Assembly: GCA_009760855.2 (NCBI GenBank)
Contig: WPIO01000083.1
Span: forward strand, 962,001 to 1,026,000
Source: Cristatella mucedo
Lineage: Eukaryota > Bryozoa > Phylactolaemata > Cristatellidae
Direction of reading: 5' to 3'
Length of the DNA: 64,000 nt
Below the pieces are notes generated by a model, which had not been told where the DNA came from, searched no databases, and saw only the letters and a program-made list of their open reading frames with translations. The translations under genes and the position numbers were made by a program. Of this stretch, positions 47,116-62,300 are shown piece by piece (position 1 is the first letter of the stretch; every line of letters starts with the position of its first letter).

Positions 47116-47984
47116 TCGTAATTACTGTTGGCACTGTAGGTCGGTAGCCTCTCGTTTTGTAAATGCAGTTGTGTTGCTGCAAGAGTGTTTCGCTATACAT
47201 GCTATGGTATTTGTTCACCGACAAACGTCCCAGCTGCAGGGACTGCTTTTTCTTGCTTTGGTTCCATGGTAGACTTCGACAAATGCTGCCAGTAGCCAGC
47301 CATATGATGGTCAATAGTGTGCCGCGTGAGGTCAGCTGCTGCACAGCAGCTAAGCTCTCTGTGCAGGGGTGGCCTTGGCAAACTCTGTGAGTCAGGAAAA
47401 GAGGTATCGTCGGGAGCCTCACAAAGCTGGCTGCAGATCATCACCAAAGCTATTCTCAATTAGACACTGAAAGAGCAGGCACGGGGCAAAGGCGAGAAGA
47501 GCTGCACTGAGAGCCAGCAGCTCGATCTCTATGACGTGAGGAGCCCAGGCAGAGTCTGAAAGAAACATTGGCACCAGCCAAAGTACCACAGCAATGACTG
47601 GTCTGACAGCACTTGCGTTTTCTTTCTAACCGTGTGGCCCTTCCAGTTGAGCTCAGTCGGTTCCTTTTCCTCTGTAATGGAATGTTAGATGCATCCGGCC
47701 CACGCTCTGTTCCTCCAACTCTCCATGTGCCCGCATTTTTCTTCTGAGTCGGGCATATATCCTTGTCTTTCTAGCGTGACTTAGATGCACTCCAATTTTC
47801 TTTTATTTTTACAAATCAAGAGTTGCCTCAGGTCACTTTGCTCATTCCGGCTCCCAGCCTGTCTGTTTGTCTGTCTCTCAACGGCATTGACTTTGATCCT
47901 AAGTCCAGCTAGTGTTGCGTTATTTCACTCAGCTTTCCCTTTTAGGTCAGCTTTTGCTGAATGTGGCCAATCAGAGATGATGAA
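47116..47984. other. unassigned sequence
   Basis: No gene or repeat was recognised. Confidence 0.35.
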
Positions 47985-48430
47985 CGTCAGTTGGCAAGTT
48001 CCAAGCTTGAGCTAAAGTGACTAAAGCTGGGTCTCTTGAAAGATTGAACATATTTAGGGCACAAGTAGTCGCCCAGAGCCACAAGACTGGATAAAACAAA
48101 CAATTCGGATAGGTAGGTGATAAGTGACTGTGCTGAGGCGGTGCAGGATCTTGAGAGGTCTGCTTTGATAAGTGGGCAGATTGCAAGCACTTTTTATAAT
48201 GCAGCAGCTGCAACGTTTACGACGATGAGACTAGCTTGAGTTTTGCAACCGACTGTAAGTGTGTTATAGCACGTATCAGCAAGTGGTGATTTACTGAAGT
48301 TTATTGGAATGTCACGAATTCATGGACCAGCTTGGTTTGTGGGTGACCTTACTTACAAGCCTGAATTTTTGCAATATTCGGTGGAAATAGCTTGACCGGC
48401 TTAACTGCATCAATTTTCATTGGGACCAGC
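47985..48430 (-). mobile_element. LINE C-terminal fragment, old
   Basis: Parallels 14815-15260 in the same orientation. The clearest part is GGAATGTCACGAATTCATGG ACCAGC (48309-48334) with CCTGAATTTTTGCAATATTC (48360-48379), against GGGATGTCACGAATGCATGG and CCCGAATTTTAGCTATGTTA of the reference copy. The 3' portion is more diverged. Confidence 0.65.
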
Positions 48431-51400
48431 CCACCCTGTACCGTCTGCCAGACCTGTCGAGGCCTGAGCCTCCTTCCTACACCTTGGTGCATAGCTAATG
48501 GTGATTTACAGCAGATTTTTATGCGAACATCAATCCTTAAGACTTAGCTGTTTCATGTTGCACACTCAATATCCAGTAATTTTGTAACAAGGGGTCTTAC
48601 TAACTCTGTAGGCCTTGAGTCTTTGTGTGCTTTTGCACGCTTATTTAAGCATGGTCTTGAATTGCTTTTTGGCAGGCTTGTTGGCTACGATGACTTTTAT
48701 CTATTGTTACCATTTTGCATTGAGTGTGTGCGCGAGTAGAGATTATTAGGTTCTCTTATTAGAGGGATCAATCCTGCATAAATATAATTGAGTCTTATTA
48801 GTTCGTAAACAGAATCATTGACATTCCAGCATGTTATGCCCTTGTGATATTTATGGCTGTACGACGGTGGTATAGCACTGATGAGTGTCACAAACTATCA
48901 AGAGAGGTAAATTACTGATTGGGATATGCAGCTACGACTTGCTCTCTCATTGTTAAAAGCAAGCATTGAATTGTGGATCGATCTATGAAATAATGTTGAG
49001 CAGACTTTGATCAGTATGTTTAGATATTACCTGTGACTTTCGGTGATATTTCCTTGAGTGGAACAGGTAAAAATAGAGAGCGTTACCAGGACAGTCGGTC
49101 TGACAATCTGTGGGTGGTGAGTCATTGCTCTTTGCCAGCTATGTGTGTTTGTACGGTCGTTAATTTTAAATTATCGCTAAAGTATCTTTCAAAGCAGCTT
49201 ATAGTTTTAGAAAATTAAGATAATTAATCTTTAAGTAATTTTGTTCAGGAGTACTGAATAGAATTTCAAAATTATCTGAATATCTTTAATGTTAATTATT
49301 TTTCTGCAATTTTTGGTGGTGTGCAATAATTTTTTATCTTACCCTTTTAAACACTTGGGGATGTATTAGTTGTTAGTAATGGAGTCATATCCATGGAATT
49401 ATTTGAAGCCAAATATCAAGGCATTCAAAACAGACATCAAACAGGTGCAGGTGCTACACACTAGTTACATGCTGGGTATTTGAATTGAGAAGTTCCTTTT
49501 CAGATCATGGCAGAAGTGGTACTTATCATAGGATGCCATTAAACTTTGTTGGTTTATACATACATATGTATGTTGGGGTAAAACCCGTGCAGTATTTACA
49601 CCCGATTGGAAACTATCGTCTAGGCTGATTCAATGATGGCCTAAAATTTATGAATCTGAAAAACTCACAACTCTACAAACCATGCTCACAGATATAAAAT
49701 AAAATGCACATAAATACATACAAGTACTCAGTAAGCTTGATATTAGAAAGAAATGAAGACACCAATAGCATCAACGTCGTCTGAGCCGAGGGGCCTTAAA
49801 TGAACTAAGCTCGAAAACACCAGAGTTGTCATTGCCAAAGCCCTTTATCCATAGCTAGTCATGATAGATGCGATATAAACATACTTGTTATTGAGTATCT
49901 TGGTTGCTGTCATCCCATCTATCTCACCGATTCTGGCCCGGATTGATTAGATTATACCCTTAGTATTAGTGGACTTTAAACCAAACTCAATAGTTAAAGC
50001 ACAGTATTACATGCTTAGCCGTATGAGGTTAAAGCAAACAAATGATCTCATTGAAGCCTCATTGCACTTGCACAGAAGTGCTTTTGAAATATTTAGATTT
50101 GGACTGTATTTGTATAGCAATGACTTATTTCAATGCTTGTGATATTCTAACATTGACTTCACACAAAGTTTGCTCAGTCTTCTGAAGGCACTGCACATTA
50201 CCTTAGTGGTGGTTATGATAGAAGGTCTATACGATCTGAGTGCGTATCATGTGAACTGAAATGAGCTTGGTATACAAATATAAATAGAGACATGCTTCTT
50301 GAAGAACTTCAAATGAATTGAAGGCTAACATTGATACCTTCGAGGTAAAGTGGCACTGAATCAAAGCAGTGATTTACCTCTTAATAGTATTGAACAACAG
50401 ATTTATAGGTGCCTTCAGAACTATAATCTCTTTTCTGTGCACTTTGTATTTATTGTGTATAGCTACATCAAATGTTAGTGACGTTGACTAATGAGGTCGT
50501 ATATCCCAAACTCTAGACATTTGGGTAATTTTTCCAATATTTTAGTCTTTAGACGCTGTACTCAATATATATATATATATATACTGAGACATATGTACAC
50601 ACTTTAAGAGCTACCAAAAATAGTGAATAAATGATTATTATGTTATACATAGCTCCAGTCATGAGTCCAAAGCTTCGCCCACTAATGTGGGGAGTTGCTT
50701 ATATGGCAGAAGAGGCTCTTTTCTTTTTTCCTGATCCATGGAGGTAGCCTTGGCCGTATCACCATTCTGACTGGTATCACTATGGTCTGGCTTCCATCAG
50801 CTTCCAGTTGACTTGGAGCTGAACTCTCTGCAGCCTGAAAGAACACCTTAAGCAAAGCCTTTATCAGGCTCCATCCCAGTGTGGTAATACTGGCTGCTCT
50901 TACCCTTGGTGCTGTTTAGTGGTAGATACTGCCACTTTCAGGCTGTGACTCACCATGGTCTCGTACTAATCCACTTCATGAGCAATGGTTGCTGTCTTGT
51001 TTCAACTTCACTTGGCCTCCTCCTCAAAAGATGAACAACCTGATGGTCTTAGGGCTGCCTGCATCAGAGATAGCCATGCTAGGAACAGAATGATCAGGAT
51101 TTGAGCTTTTGATTACTTTTTAGATTACTTCTGTATGATGTTGATCACTCCCAATGCAGCAATGCAGTCGTTTTTATGCAGCAGAAAATAAAAGCTTATA
51201 GACAACATTTAGTGGAAATGTGGAAGTGTGAGTAAGACTCACATTCTCTTGTTATTTTGTGTTCATAGACATCACTGGTTTATGAAAATCCACCATTGAA
51301 GGCATCAATTAATTAATATTTGTTTTTTGTGCTTGACGACTGGGGTCAATGCTCCACATTTCTATCCCCATCATGATCCATGATATTCCTGAAGGAGCTT

Positions 51401-53829
51401 ATGTATGGTAGTAATCACGATGTGGTGTGTTGTGTAGTGCACATGTGATATCTCAATGTAAAGTCATGAGGATCGACTTTTACCCTATCAGGAATACCTA
51501 TCCCATCTTCAATTGGATTTAATCTTTGTGTTAATAGTATTTGAAAACTATGAATACACTCTGTACTGATACTAGTTATTGATAAACAATGGAGAATCCA
51601 AATAGCGTATGTAGGAGACCACGTGACAGAATTTTTATATTAAAGTAAGTTAGGAATAATAGTAACTGATATGTGACACACAGAGACAGATCACGAGAAA
51701 GATCAGAACGCCTTGAAGCAGTAATGCCTGTCTTCGCATAGAGCTGATATTTGCTAGTCACGAGGGCCTAGTGCTCACAGAACAGAGCATAGCACTGCCA
51801 ATCCCAAAGATTTAAGACTGAATTAATCCCATTTGAATATTTTTATTAAGACCAAAACCTGAGAATATTACTCTGATTACTAATTATTATATTTGATGTC
51901 ACTAATAACTTGATGGCAGCCTGACCGATTTAATGAAAAGCATCACTCAGCGGAAAAGTAGTTCCATAAACGATATTCAATGTATTTTACGCGAAGGTGA
52001 TCAGAGATTGACTTGTTTTTTTCTTCAACATTTGATTAATCTCAATTTGTGTTTTCACACATAATAAATAGAATATAGAAGAAACCAGACAAACAATTTT
52101 GTTTTGAATAGGTCTAGCCTAATAATAACCCTTATGGGATGATCTTTCAACCACTGTTACATACTTTTAAGTTAAGTTTAATAACTTCAGCAACTGATCC
52201 TGTTATTGTTAAAAATAACATGTGCACATACCTACCAAAAAAGAACATGATGTGCCCAGATATCCATTTACTTAGTAACCATTTGCCAGATATTTCCTGG
52301 CTGGGAGCTGAATTTATAAACTTGTTGTTTAATGCAACATGGATCACTATTATTTAATGCCTTTGATGGATATGTGCTTTTTGTGAAACTCACCTCTCCA
52401 TTCAGAGCCCTGATGATGCTTCTTCCTTAAAAATGGTGGTACTAAGGTATCAGATCAGCTTCATTTCAACCATGAAGCAGCTCAATGTTAGAGGTGAGTT
52501 ATTTGGACCTGTTGATTTTAGGCAATAATTATGTGGAGCCGTCATGAAAGTTTTCTATTACCCGGAAAGATAGAAGAACTAAATAGCAAATTGAATATTG
52601 GCAGATATCAAAAGATGCAGATTCGAAATAACCAGAAGATGAAAAAGTACAAAAGCTTGTATTAGCGGTATGATCATAGTGAATCCATGGTTTTTCAGTG
52701 TAGTAGACTATGTCTCTAATTTCTACTCAATGTGTTCGACGACAAAAGGTATGACCGACTTCACGATGCTAGTGAAAATGTCAAATGAATGCCCTGTTTC
52801 TGCTCTCTTCAAGTCCTTGAGAGGCCATCATAAAGCTAATGAAAGATACCGTTTAGGCAGCTTGATGGCATAGAGCAGAGAATGCACCAACACTGATAAC
52901 TATCTAGTGTTACTCAATAACACAAGCACAAATAGCAGCTTGATGAGAGGTAGGCTGTGTCCAGGATCCACTGAGTAATGAATGTTCTACTTGAGTGAGA
53001 GGGCAACAGAATACTTCACGTGGAAAGGGTATCTCACTGATAGCCTTAAAGCTACTAAGCATTGGAAGAAGTGGTCTGTTTGAAGCGTTTTTCTTGCCCT
53101 GGTGGCTTGAACTTTTATCAGAATTATGATTGAAGATAGTGCGACTCAGCGCAAAGCATTGAAATGTTGAGTGAGCCTAAATAGAGCTTTCTTGTAGACC
53201 TGAGGCCTTGTTTGTAATAATGATCATGAATCTTGCAGAGATAATAAGAGAGTAACAGTTAACAATATCGCAGAGACTCGTGTCTAAGTCCTTAGTTGGT
53301 ACATTAGTTCGATCCAACCCGATGATATATGGGGTGGATTGACACCGCATCAGAGAATCAGATTCACTCGTCTCCCAAGAAGTGAAGGCTAAGCAGCTGT
53401 AGACCAGGTGGCAACTCCTGGATGCTGTTAGAAAGCTGAGTCAATGCCAGTGAGGGCATGAAGAGGGGAATACGGCGTCCAACTTCCTTGCGTACTGAGC
53501 TGTGTAGCGCACCCCAGTGATAACCTGAATTCGCCACAGTACAAAATCGCGTGACGACAACTGATCTGGAATGACTTTGCATTTGTGGTAGTGCTATGAC
53601 TGGCATCATCTAAGTCTCAGCTAAAGACGTTTCCCTCCTTTCATGCCCTCAGAATTTTTCTTCTCGTAAGCTTATGCTTACTCGTCCACGATCTGCGAGC
53701 ACTGCTTAGGCCTTGCAACCAGTGTTCTTGAATCCTTGGCGGGGCCTGCTCTTTATTGAGCTTGTCTGTTGCCGGGTTTTGTTAATGGAATAGGCTTAGG
53801 CCTTCGACATGACAATGGGCGGGGCCAGC
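48431..53829. other. repeat-poor, A/T-richer region without recognisable genes
   Basis: No LINE or SINE end motif, no long microsatellite and no exon were recognised over more than 5 kb. The only simple repeat is a short (AT)n at about 50574-50583. Open frames do not exceed about 80 codons. Confidence 0.4.
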
Positions 53830-54294
53830 TCAGGTGTGGTGGTCTCCCTCTGCCTCTTGTCTCTGCTGGGCCTGCTTTGTCTTGTCTCTGGCCTCTCTTC
53901 TCTGTCTTCTCTTAGTCTCTTGGCCTCTGTCTCTGTCTCCAGTTCATCTCTCACTCTCTCTGGTCCTCTCTTACCTCTCTACTTTGTTCATCTGTCTGTT
54001 CACTTCTGTCTTCTCTGGTGGCCTCATTCCTCTCTGCCCCTGCCTCCTGGTCTTCACATTTGTCTCCCTGGCCTCAGTCTCCTCTGTCCTCCACCTCTCT
54101 CTGGCCTCACTTTGTCTCACCTCCTGTCCTCCAGCCTCTGTCTGTTTCTCTGCCTTGTCTCTGGTCTTGTCTCTGCCTGTCTCTCGGGTCTGTCCTCAAG
54201 CTCCCTGTCTCTGCCTGCCCTGTCTCTTGCCTCAGGTCTCTGTCTCTCTGCCTCGGGCCTCATTCCCTGTCCTTGCCTCTGCCTCTGCCTCTTG

Positions 54295-54334
<40 letters not shown>

Positions 54335-54345
54335 TCTTCTCCTCC
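53830..54345. repeat. CT-rich low-complexity tract
   Basis: About 500 bp of TCTCTG/GCCTC-type repeat ending in pure CT at about 54297-54328. The Leu/Ser/Cys-rich frames of up to 188 codons come from the repeat. Confidence 0.88.
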
Positions 54346-57300
54346 ATCAGGCCTGCCAGGCACCTCTGCTGTTAGTTAAGCTTAAGAGAGCTTATTGGCG
54401 CTAATCGAATGGTGAACTTTGAGACCTGACGAGGTTGGTCCATCTCTTCTGTGGCGCCCTGGCACTTGCATGCTTTCTAACTTTGAGGGGATCACACCTA
54501 GCTTGTGGACGGTTAGCTGATTTGGCCAACACCAAGCTCCTGCAGATACTGAAGTGTTAACGCTGTGGTGGCTTGAGATCGAGATGCTGGAGATGCCTGG
54601 TCTGGGCATCTGTCCACTGACACTTTGAGGCTGAACAGATGGTCGTCAGAGGGGGCACCATCTGATACCCAGATGACGGATATTCCACTGTCCCCAAACC
54701 GCCAGTAGTCAGTAGCTAGGCAGGGGGGCAACAGAGAGGTTGTGGCTAGGCTGCCTCGATGGACCATGTTTGATGAAGAAAGATTCACTGTATGATGAGG
54801 CCTTCGTGACTCAGCTGCAGATCCCCGCCTGATGCACGGTGCCTGCGCTGGCTGGACATGACTGGAGTGAGCCAACACTGAGCTGCACAGCCGCCACGCC
54901 GACACACGCAGACCGCCAGGAGGCTTGTCTCAATTGAACTTTAGCCTGACATTTTGTAATTGCTAAGCACCTCAACCTCTACATTGGTTTCTAACCAGTT
55001 TTTCTACCCATCTTTGCTAGCTTACCACAGATCAGTTGCCTTGTATTGGGTGCAGGCAGACCTGCATCTTGTAACACGCTTCATTTGTCTCTTGTTCATT
55101 GCCAGCTGTGGCAGTGCTGTTGTGCCCTTCACTCTGCCAGTCATGAAGACACTCACGTCTGTTTCATGCGCCTGCTTGCTGAGCCAGCTGCCTTTGCTGG
55201 TTAGGTGAAATTTTACCAATGGTTGTATTCACTGTCCAATGCTTTCCAGGAAGGCAGGATCTGTTATGTTGCTCAGGCTGATCTCGAGGAGACTTGGCAC
55301 TTTACTGAATAATATAGAATATAACAGACTATTTGAGTATAGGTCACATCTGAGCGATGCTTGTTTTAGCTGTATCTCTGATTCGGTGGGAAGGAAGTGT
55401 TTAAGAAGGCTCCAACCTCCCGTGCACTGGTATCCTTCATAAACCGATACTTGTTCATGTTAGGAAGTTCACTGTGAGCACTCAGGTGTGTGTGGTCTGG
55501 GGCTGCCTTGATGCTGAGATGCTGATCTTCATCAGCGTCGTTTATCTTGAGATGCGAACGTTAAGATTACTTGAACCGTCCAGGACAGGAAGAGGAGGGC
55601 TGAAGACGGTCGGGTATACTGGATTGAGTTAGTTAGTATGTTTAGTGTGCAGCATCAAGGCTGGTGGAGATTAAATGGCATAATGGTAGATTAACGCAGC
55701 AATTTGGCTAATGTTGATCATTGATAAACCGTGTTCCTTATAGGAAAAAACATGACTGCAGACTTAACTAAGATGGAAGTGGTGTGGAGCGCCTTGAACA
55801 TTTTTGTAAGAACTTGGTAAATAATATTAGCTGTTAGGCCCTGGTGGCACTGGTCTCATCATCTGTCATTAAGCGCTGGCATTATACAGCCCTTTTAGCT
55901 AATGATGGTTTGCCTGCTTTGGTATTTCAAATTTGTAAGCCCAGAGAATGTGGAGAAGGTTTCCGAAACTCATTGACCACTGTTGATTGTCTACGATATC
56001 ACTGACAGCTACTGTTGTTTGTAATGTTGTCTTATGCCTCTTCCAGGCTAGCTTAGTCTTATTGGCCAATTGATCATCTCGTTGGTTCTGATTGTGTATA
56101 TTAACATTTTCCATTATATCCGCCTGCAGCTCAAAAATGCCACCCAACTGAGTATGATCAGTAGCGTTATTAAACTGCATGACATTCGATTTAAAGTCAG
56201 CTGGTATTTTAGAATGGTTGCCAACCGCTCAATGTGTGGTTAACCGAATCCTCCAAGCCAAGCAGAGAAGTGGTAGATTTCGGCTTGTGCTGCTGCTGAC
56301 AGCCTCACGGATACAGCTACCGATGGCTACCAGTGGTAATAGTACCACCCATCTTTGTTTCTGTCCTACTTAATGTCTTTGCTTTAGTTTTTATCCTTTG
56401 CCAACATCATAATGGGAAGGCAGCTCCAAGACTATGAAAGACTGGTGCAGGTAGATAGTTTACATGATCTGTTCCTCGTGGCATGAGCCAGACTCAGCTA
56501 AATTGATCGACTAGCTGGTCAAATGGCATGCTGCTCTTTGAATATTGGTATGCTTGGACTGACGAATGATAAACCACTGAGATAATTTTCGAGATATCTG
56601 CTGGTGGAGACCCGAGCCATGGTGAATGCTTGAATGTAGCGCGGGGCATCAAACATAAAGCGTTGCACAAAGGTTAACGATCTGCAGTTGGGAACGGGAA
56701 GCGCCAGCTTGATTTTCCCGCGCAGCGCGTGACTTTTTCCGCGACACCTTGCGTGTGAAATGGCCAGAAGCAAGATCGATGGCGAAACCGATCAACAACT
56801 CGCTCCAGAAGGCCCAGCAGAATAGAAGCAGGGATGACCGTGTAACTTATCTGGTTAATCGAGCCCGTCTGTGGTAATGCTGAGATCCACCTGGTTGTTA
56901 GTGCTCTGCCCTACCTTCAGCAGTGGTGTTTTAATCTGTGGTTGTTGTTATAGCTGCTGTAATCTGGTTTATTTGCCTCGTCCACCCACCCACCTCACCA
57001 CTGGTCAGCTAAGCGAGATGTGCCGCATGTTTGGAGCTTGAGTTGAGGCATGGAGGCACTGGGCGTGAGGTGAATGCCGTTCATCACCTTTAACATAACT
57101 GCTGCAGCGGTGGAGCTGGCTTGTAATGAGTGGTAGATCTCACACAGCCCATCTGTGACAGATATTTTGCATCGGGCTTCCGCTTTGATCTTTGATAAAA
57201 CATCGAATAAGATATTTCTGAAAGATGCGCTTTGTCCATTGTGGAATGCAGATAATGACTGGTTGGGGATCGCACTGCACATGGCAAAAGGAATAATTTT

Positions 57301-59159
57301 CTCTTCGCTCCTATTTCCGATCACGTCATGTCCCTTGTCGCCGCCATTCCTCTGATCCAGATTCCTACAGTGATGAGGTCCCCTTTCCCATCAGCTGAAG
57401 CCGAAGTGGTGGAAGAGGGCGATTAGTGGGGCATTCAGCTGGGCTGACTCGGCCAGGTCTCTGAACCATGTTCAGCTGTTGTAGTTTCTTGCTTGAATGA
57501 GGCTCATGATACTTGCATGATACTGCGCTACAGGCTCCTAGCTAATGACACGGTATTGCTGCTCGCAAGCTGCGCGAAGGAAAATGGCTGTGAAACTCAT
57601 CATAGTGTTTATGTCACGCTGCCGATCCAGTGCAAGCAGCACCGATGGCTGAAGCGGCGCCACCAGCACATGGTATGATGAGCGGCAGCAATTGGGAGGG
57701 TGAATCGCACTTTAACTACTGGGCGAGTCGACAGGTTGCAAGACATCGATCGAGCTCCGCTTGGGAGAAACGTGCGATTTCTTTTGCAAGTTTCGTTGAA
57801 TCGTAAATGGATGACACGATTCGCTGATAAATATTGATACTAGAGATAATGCTGAATGTGGAAGTAGGACGGCACTGTTGCAAGCTGCATCAGGTGGAAG
57901 CTTATGTATGTGAAGTGGAAGCCAAGAATACACATCAGTTGAAGTTTTGCCTGAGCCGACAGGTGTCTCAATTGAACTGACTGGGACCGCCACAAAACAC
58001 CCAACATGAGGTAATTTACCACAGTGATACAGACGCTTCCTGCTTCGTTACCCGTGAAGTACCAGGTCATTCCCATAGCACTCAATATGCAGCAAAGGAA
58101 CAAGAGTGGTCCATGATGATGTAGGTATGTCATCGCTGTCCTGTCGCCAGGCTGATAGATAGCAGGGAGGCCTGACGACTACTGGACGAAGATTAGCCAT
58201 CAGCTCCGATCGTGCAGCCGCAGTGGCTACAGCCTAAACAAAAAAAGAAATGCATGAGGTCTGTTTTTAGCTGCCCAAGAGTAGGGTGATGACCTGGCAA
58301 CCATATAATGAAGGAAGCTGAAGCAGGTAGGGAGAGCTGGCTGAAGCGCCATGAGCAAGATCTCAACACTGAGACCGTATTATTTGTTGCCTGGCTGCCA
58401 CAGCCCTGGTTGGTCTGAGGGTAATTTCACCTTGACTCTGCAATAAAAGGAAGAATTAGGACAGAGACCACCCAACCAATGGTCATATGTCAAAGACGGC
58501 TTTGCTTTTTTGTTGTAGTATGGCAACTGGCTTTTTGTTTGTATTTTTTTCAGTGAGCCTGAAGTGGATGGATAGGCCTACAGGATTATGGAGTGACGAT
58601 CAAATAAAGAACAAGCGGCGTAGGTGAGAAAAAAAGAGTGCGCGCTTAGTTTATCTTCGCTGTACGCTTCGCCGTGGCGATTGTGTAGTTGCAGTCCGCC
58701 TATATTGTAATTGAAGAGATCGATGGTAAGCGATACCAGCTGATCCAGCTTAAAGAAGATCGACTGTCTGAATTGCGCAAAGCGTGACGTTACTGTGGTC
58801 TTATTGGTTGTACTGTTATGTGGTTGATGCGCTGGATGGGTTAGTTAATTGCTGAATATCGTTTGTCACGCTTCGATGATGCTCAGCTGTGCTTCTAAAC
58901 CATGTGTGTTTGTCACTGCTCACGATTGAAGGGCGCCTGCTGTGGCGCTTCCTGCATTTTTTTCTCGACTCTGATATCCCCAGGTGTCCTCCATGCTTAT
59001 TCAGTACACAGAGATGACTTGATGATGCTGAACTGCCTGCCCAATGATTTGTCATCAAGGTGGCAGTTGTTCCATCATTGTTACCGCCTCTGAATAAATT
59101 TCTGATCAAGCACTTGAGAGTCCTCACTGTCAGTCTGATGAGGACTCATGTGCGGTAGT
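54346..59159. other. unassigned sequence
   Basis: No domain was recognised. Two minus-strand frames have a protein-like composition but no identifiable family: 55899-56180 (93 codons, Gln/Asn-rich, with a basic KLAWKRHKT stretch) and 57840-58133 (97 codons, strongly hydrophobic). Neither has clear splice support. Confidence 0.35.
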
Positions 59160-59330
59160 TTGAATAGAATGCACATCACAGAGAAAGAGATAGAGAGATA
59201 GATTAGACAGAGATGAAATGATGATATAGATAGTAGATGATAGATAGAGAGAGAGAGAAGAGAGATGATGCAGAAGAGCAGGAGAGACAGACAGAGAGAG
59301 AGAGAGATAGCTGGGCGCCATCACCTAGTA
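59160..59330. repeat. GATA/GA-rich low-complexity tract
   Basis: Interrupted GATA and GAGA repeats over about 170 bp. Confidence 0.85.
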
Positions 59331-62300
59331 ACATCTTGTTCCAGTGCAGCCCAAAGGCATCCAGAATGTGTGGCTGACACCCGCCTGCCTGTCCGATATG
59401 CCCACTTTGTTTGAGTGGATTTTCTTTCCAGTTCTCCAGCCATGGAAATATATAACATGTATAATCAGTAAATTTGGCAACAGCTGATAGGTTTAAGATA
59501 AAACCGAATTCTTCAAAGTTCAACGATCAAGAGATACAAACCGGGGCTGCAGTATGAAGCCATTATCTCTTTTGGCCTATGCTAGATTATAAGATGTCAT
59601 ATTGTGTTCGATACCATGTGTGCACAGTAAGTGTAGGTTACGGATGGCATAATCATGCGTTAGCTTGGTCTGAGCGGCCAGCGTCGGCCAGGTCACATCA
59701 AGAACTGTTATTTTTCGCAATGGCTGTAGTTATCGCAGCCTAGGTCAGGGGGCTGGCTGTTACCCAGACGAACTGATGGATGGTGTCCCCTTAGTAAATC
59801 CGAAGAGAAGGGAGCTTTCCGGCATGACATTTACTCCCTTTGGGCCGGCCGGGAAGATCATAGCTGGTTCTGAGGTTCTGGCGGTCTGCTGCTGTCACTT
59901 GCAGGAATGATTTGCTTGTAGTTGGTTAAAGACGCCGACGTTGGCATTCTTAAGCATATTACTTAACTGGAATCACAAAATTGACTGAAGATTCTGTGGT
60001 TTAGCGGTTTAAACCGCAACAATAAGAGGCAGCCGACAGTGGCTTGATGATCTGAGACCAGGGCAGTCTTCGTGGAATCAGGATCTGCAATGCTGCTTTT
60101 TTCGTTGTAATGGTAGCATTGATTATGCCACTGTCATCCACGCTCATTAATATTGGGGAGGGCAAACAGAAAATCTGATGGTCCAGGTGCAGTGGTCTGA
60201 AGCAAAATCTTGGAAACATCCACGCCTCGACTGCCCAGACACAGACCTCCTGTGACTTCATCCATAACACGATCAGTAAATCACTGAGACTGATGGCTGA
60301 GTGTTTTTGTATGAGATCCTGTTGATAGCTATCAGCTCAATTGCTGTTGATATGTTAATGGTGTCAAAAGACAGTTCATTCCCCACGAAACTAAGAGGAA
60401 CTTGAGGTACATAGATGAATCAAGGCATTTGAGAGGTGTAATGAAGCACCATAATGGAGGCCATTTCGTTGCCTTCTGAATGATAGGTAAAGGAGGATGC
60501 CAGTGACATTACTTGCCAGTGCTATGTGTTAATTTTTTTACTTGACTATCATATTTATATGCAAAGAGTTTAGTCTCAATTCAACAGTAGTTGCAGTAGT
60601 TGTCCATTGAATTGATGACCGTTATTACAGCATGTGATCTTTTTAATAACTGGTGGAATGAATGTCATATGTAAAGTGGTAAGCTCACAGCAGATATGTA
60701 TGTTGACAGTTTTCTGGCAGCGGTTTGTGTGGTGGAATCATCAAATTTATGCAGCATACTCTCCAAATAAATGCATAAATCATCCAGGAGCAATGTGGTT
60801 AAGTTTCGAAAATGTTAATTACTAACTGAGCAACAAAGTACAAGTTTTTTGAGATCAGCATCAATAACACCTGAAAGCACACCAAGTGGAGCTCGCCCAT
60901 TGCGCCGCTAGTTAAATAAAGGACCCCGCCTTGAATGAGGTAAGACTGCACCTTCGTGGCAAAAAGCCGCTGCCTGGAAGCTGGTGCAGTAAAAGAATGC
61001 TGTGGAATCTGGGCACACAGTGAGCTCATGGAAGAGGGCAATTAGAGATACCTGAGTTTCATTTTCTGAAACTGGATAACCAAATATTTGAAATTTGTAG
61101 CAAGAGAATAACACACTGGAGAGTATAGCAAACAAAACCTGACTGAGGTGACAATGTCTATTCATAGGTAGGACTTTCCCCTCACAGAATGACAAATTGG
61201 CACACACAAGAAGCATCCCTTGATACACTGAATATCAGATGACATTGAGAAATATCACTTCTTCCTTTGTTTTCTGATTTTGCAGTCTCATAGTGCCAAT
61301 CCACTCACACTGATCATCGTGAGAAAACTGACGTTACGCCATGGATGACAAAGAAAACAGGTTACTGTGGAAGGGAAATCTTATTCATGATTGAGGCAGC
61401 TGGCAAGGCAGATCAATCCTTCTTTACTTGAGCTACACGTCTGGATGCTGTGGACCACAGCTGTTAAGCACTATATTTATTGAAGACTTAGTGCTATTTT
61501 GCTATGCTTCCAAAAGAGAGCCAGGATCACAGGGTATGGAGTTGCAGTGATTTGTTAGTTGGGCAGATAGCTGTTGTGTTGTTGTTCTGATGCATTTTCG
61601 ATAGTGACTGTCACAACTCAAGTCTATCCTCTAATATAAAACATATCTGTGCGGTATAATGGTGTTTCCCAAAAGAGGTGAAGCGCCGTCAAAAATCGGC
61701 AACGTGAACTGAAGAAAGTCCGATTGACTTTTTCTTATTCAAGATATATCGTGACATATGTCACGCATTGTGCCCATAATACCGTGAGCTCATGCACGCA
61801 GCTGCAAGATCACAGTGAATGGTATCCTGTTCCAATCTTATATGGAAAGGCTCTGATTCATTGTCATCTATTTTACATTGGCTACTGCAGTAATAGAAGA
61901 ACATATTGTTGATCAACATATGGTTATTTAAATTATGCAGAGTTTGAAGGTTTTTGAACCAGCTTTGAGAAGACTTCTTGGTGGCGCCCTGCTGACATGG
62001 CAATGTGGCAGCTTGGTAGTTATTCCCACCCACCACATTTAATTTGTCTCATTTAAAACGATACCATCTGGTACGTCATCCAAAGCCCCTTTGTCTTCAG
62101 ATGGACAGTTGATCGTCAAGCAGTTTTTAGAGGGACCCATCAGTATTAGCAGAATTAAAACGGCAACAAAGTACTGAATAATTGTACCGCAATACGGAAA
62201 TACATTCACTGTATTGTTTCCGAATAGTAATAAGAATTATGCTTAGCAGAAACCCACTTACCTTCTAGTTGTTCCCCAGAGGCTCGTGAACGCCTTCCTC

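Noticed and set aside
53809-54375. 188-codon Leu/Ser/Cys frame as a membrane protein
   Set aside because: CT-rich low-complexity DNA; alternative frames are equally open.
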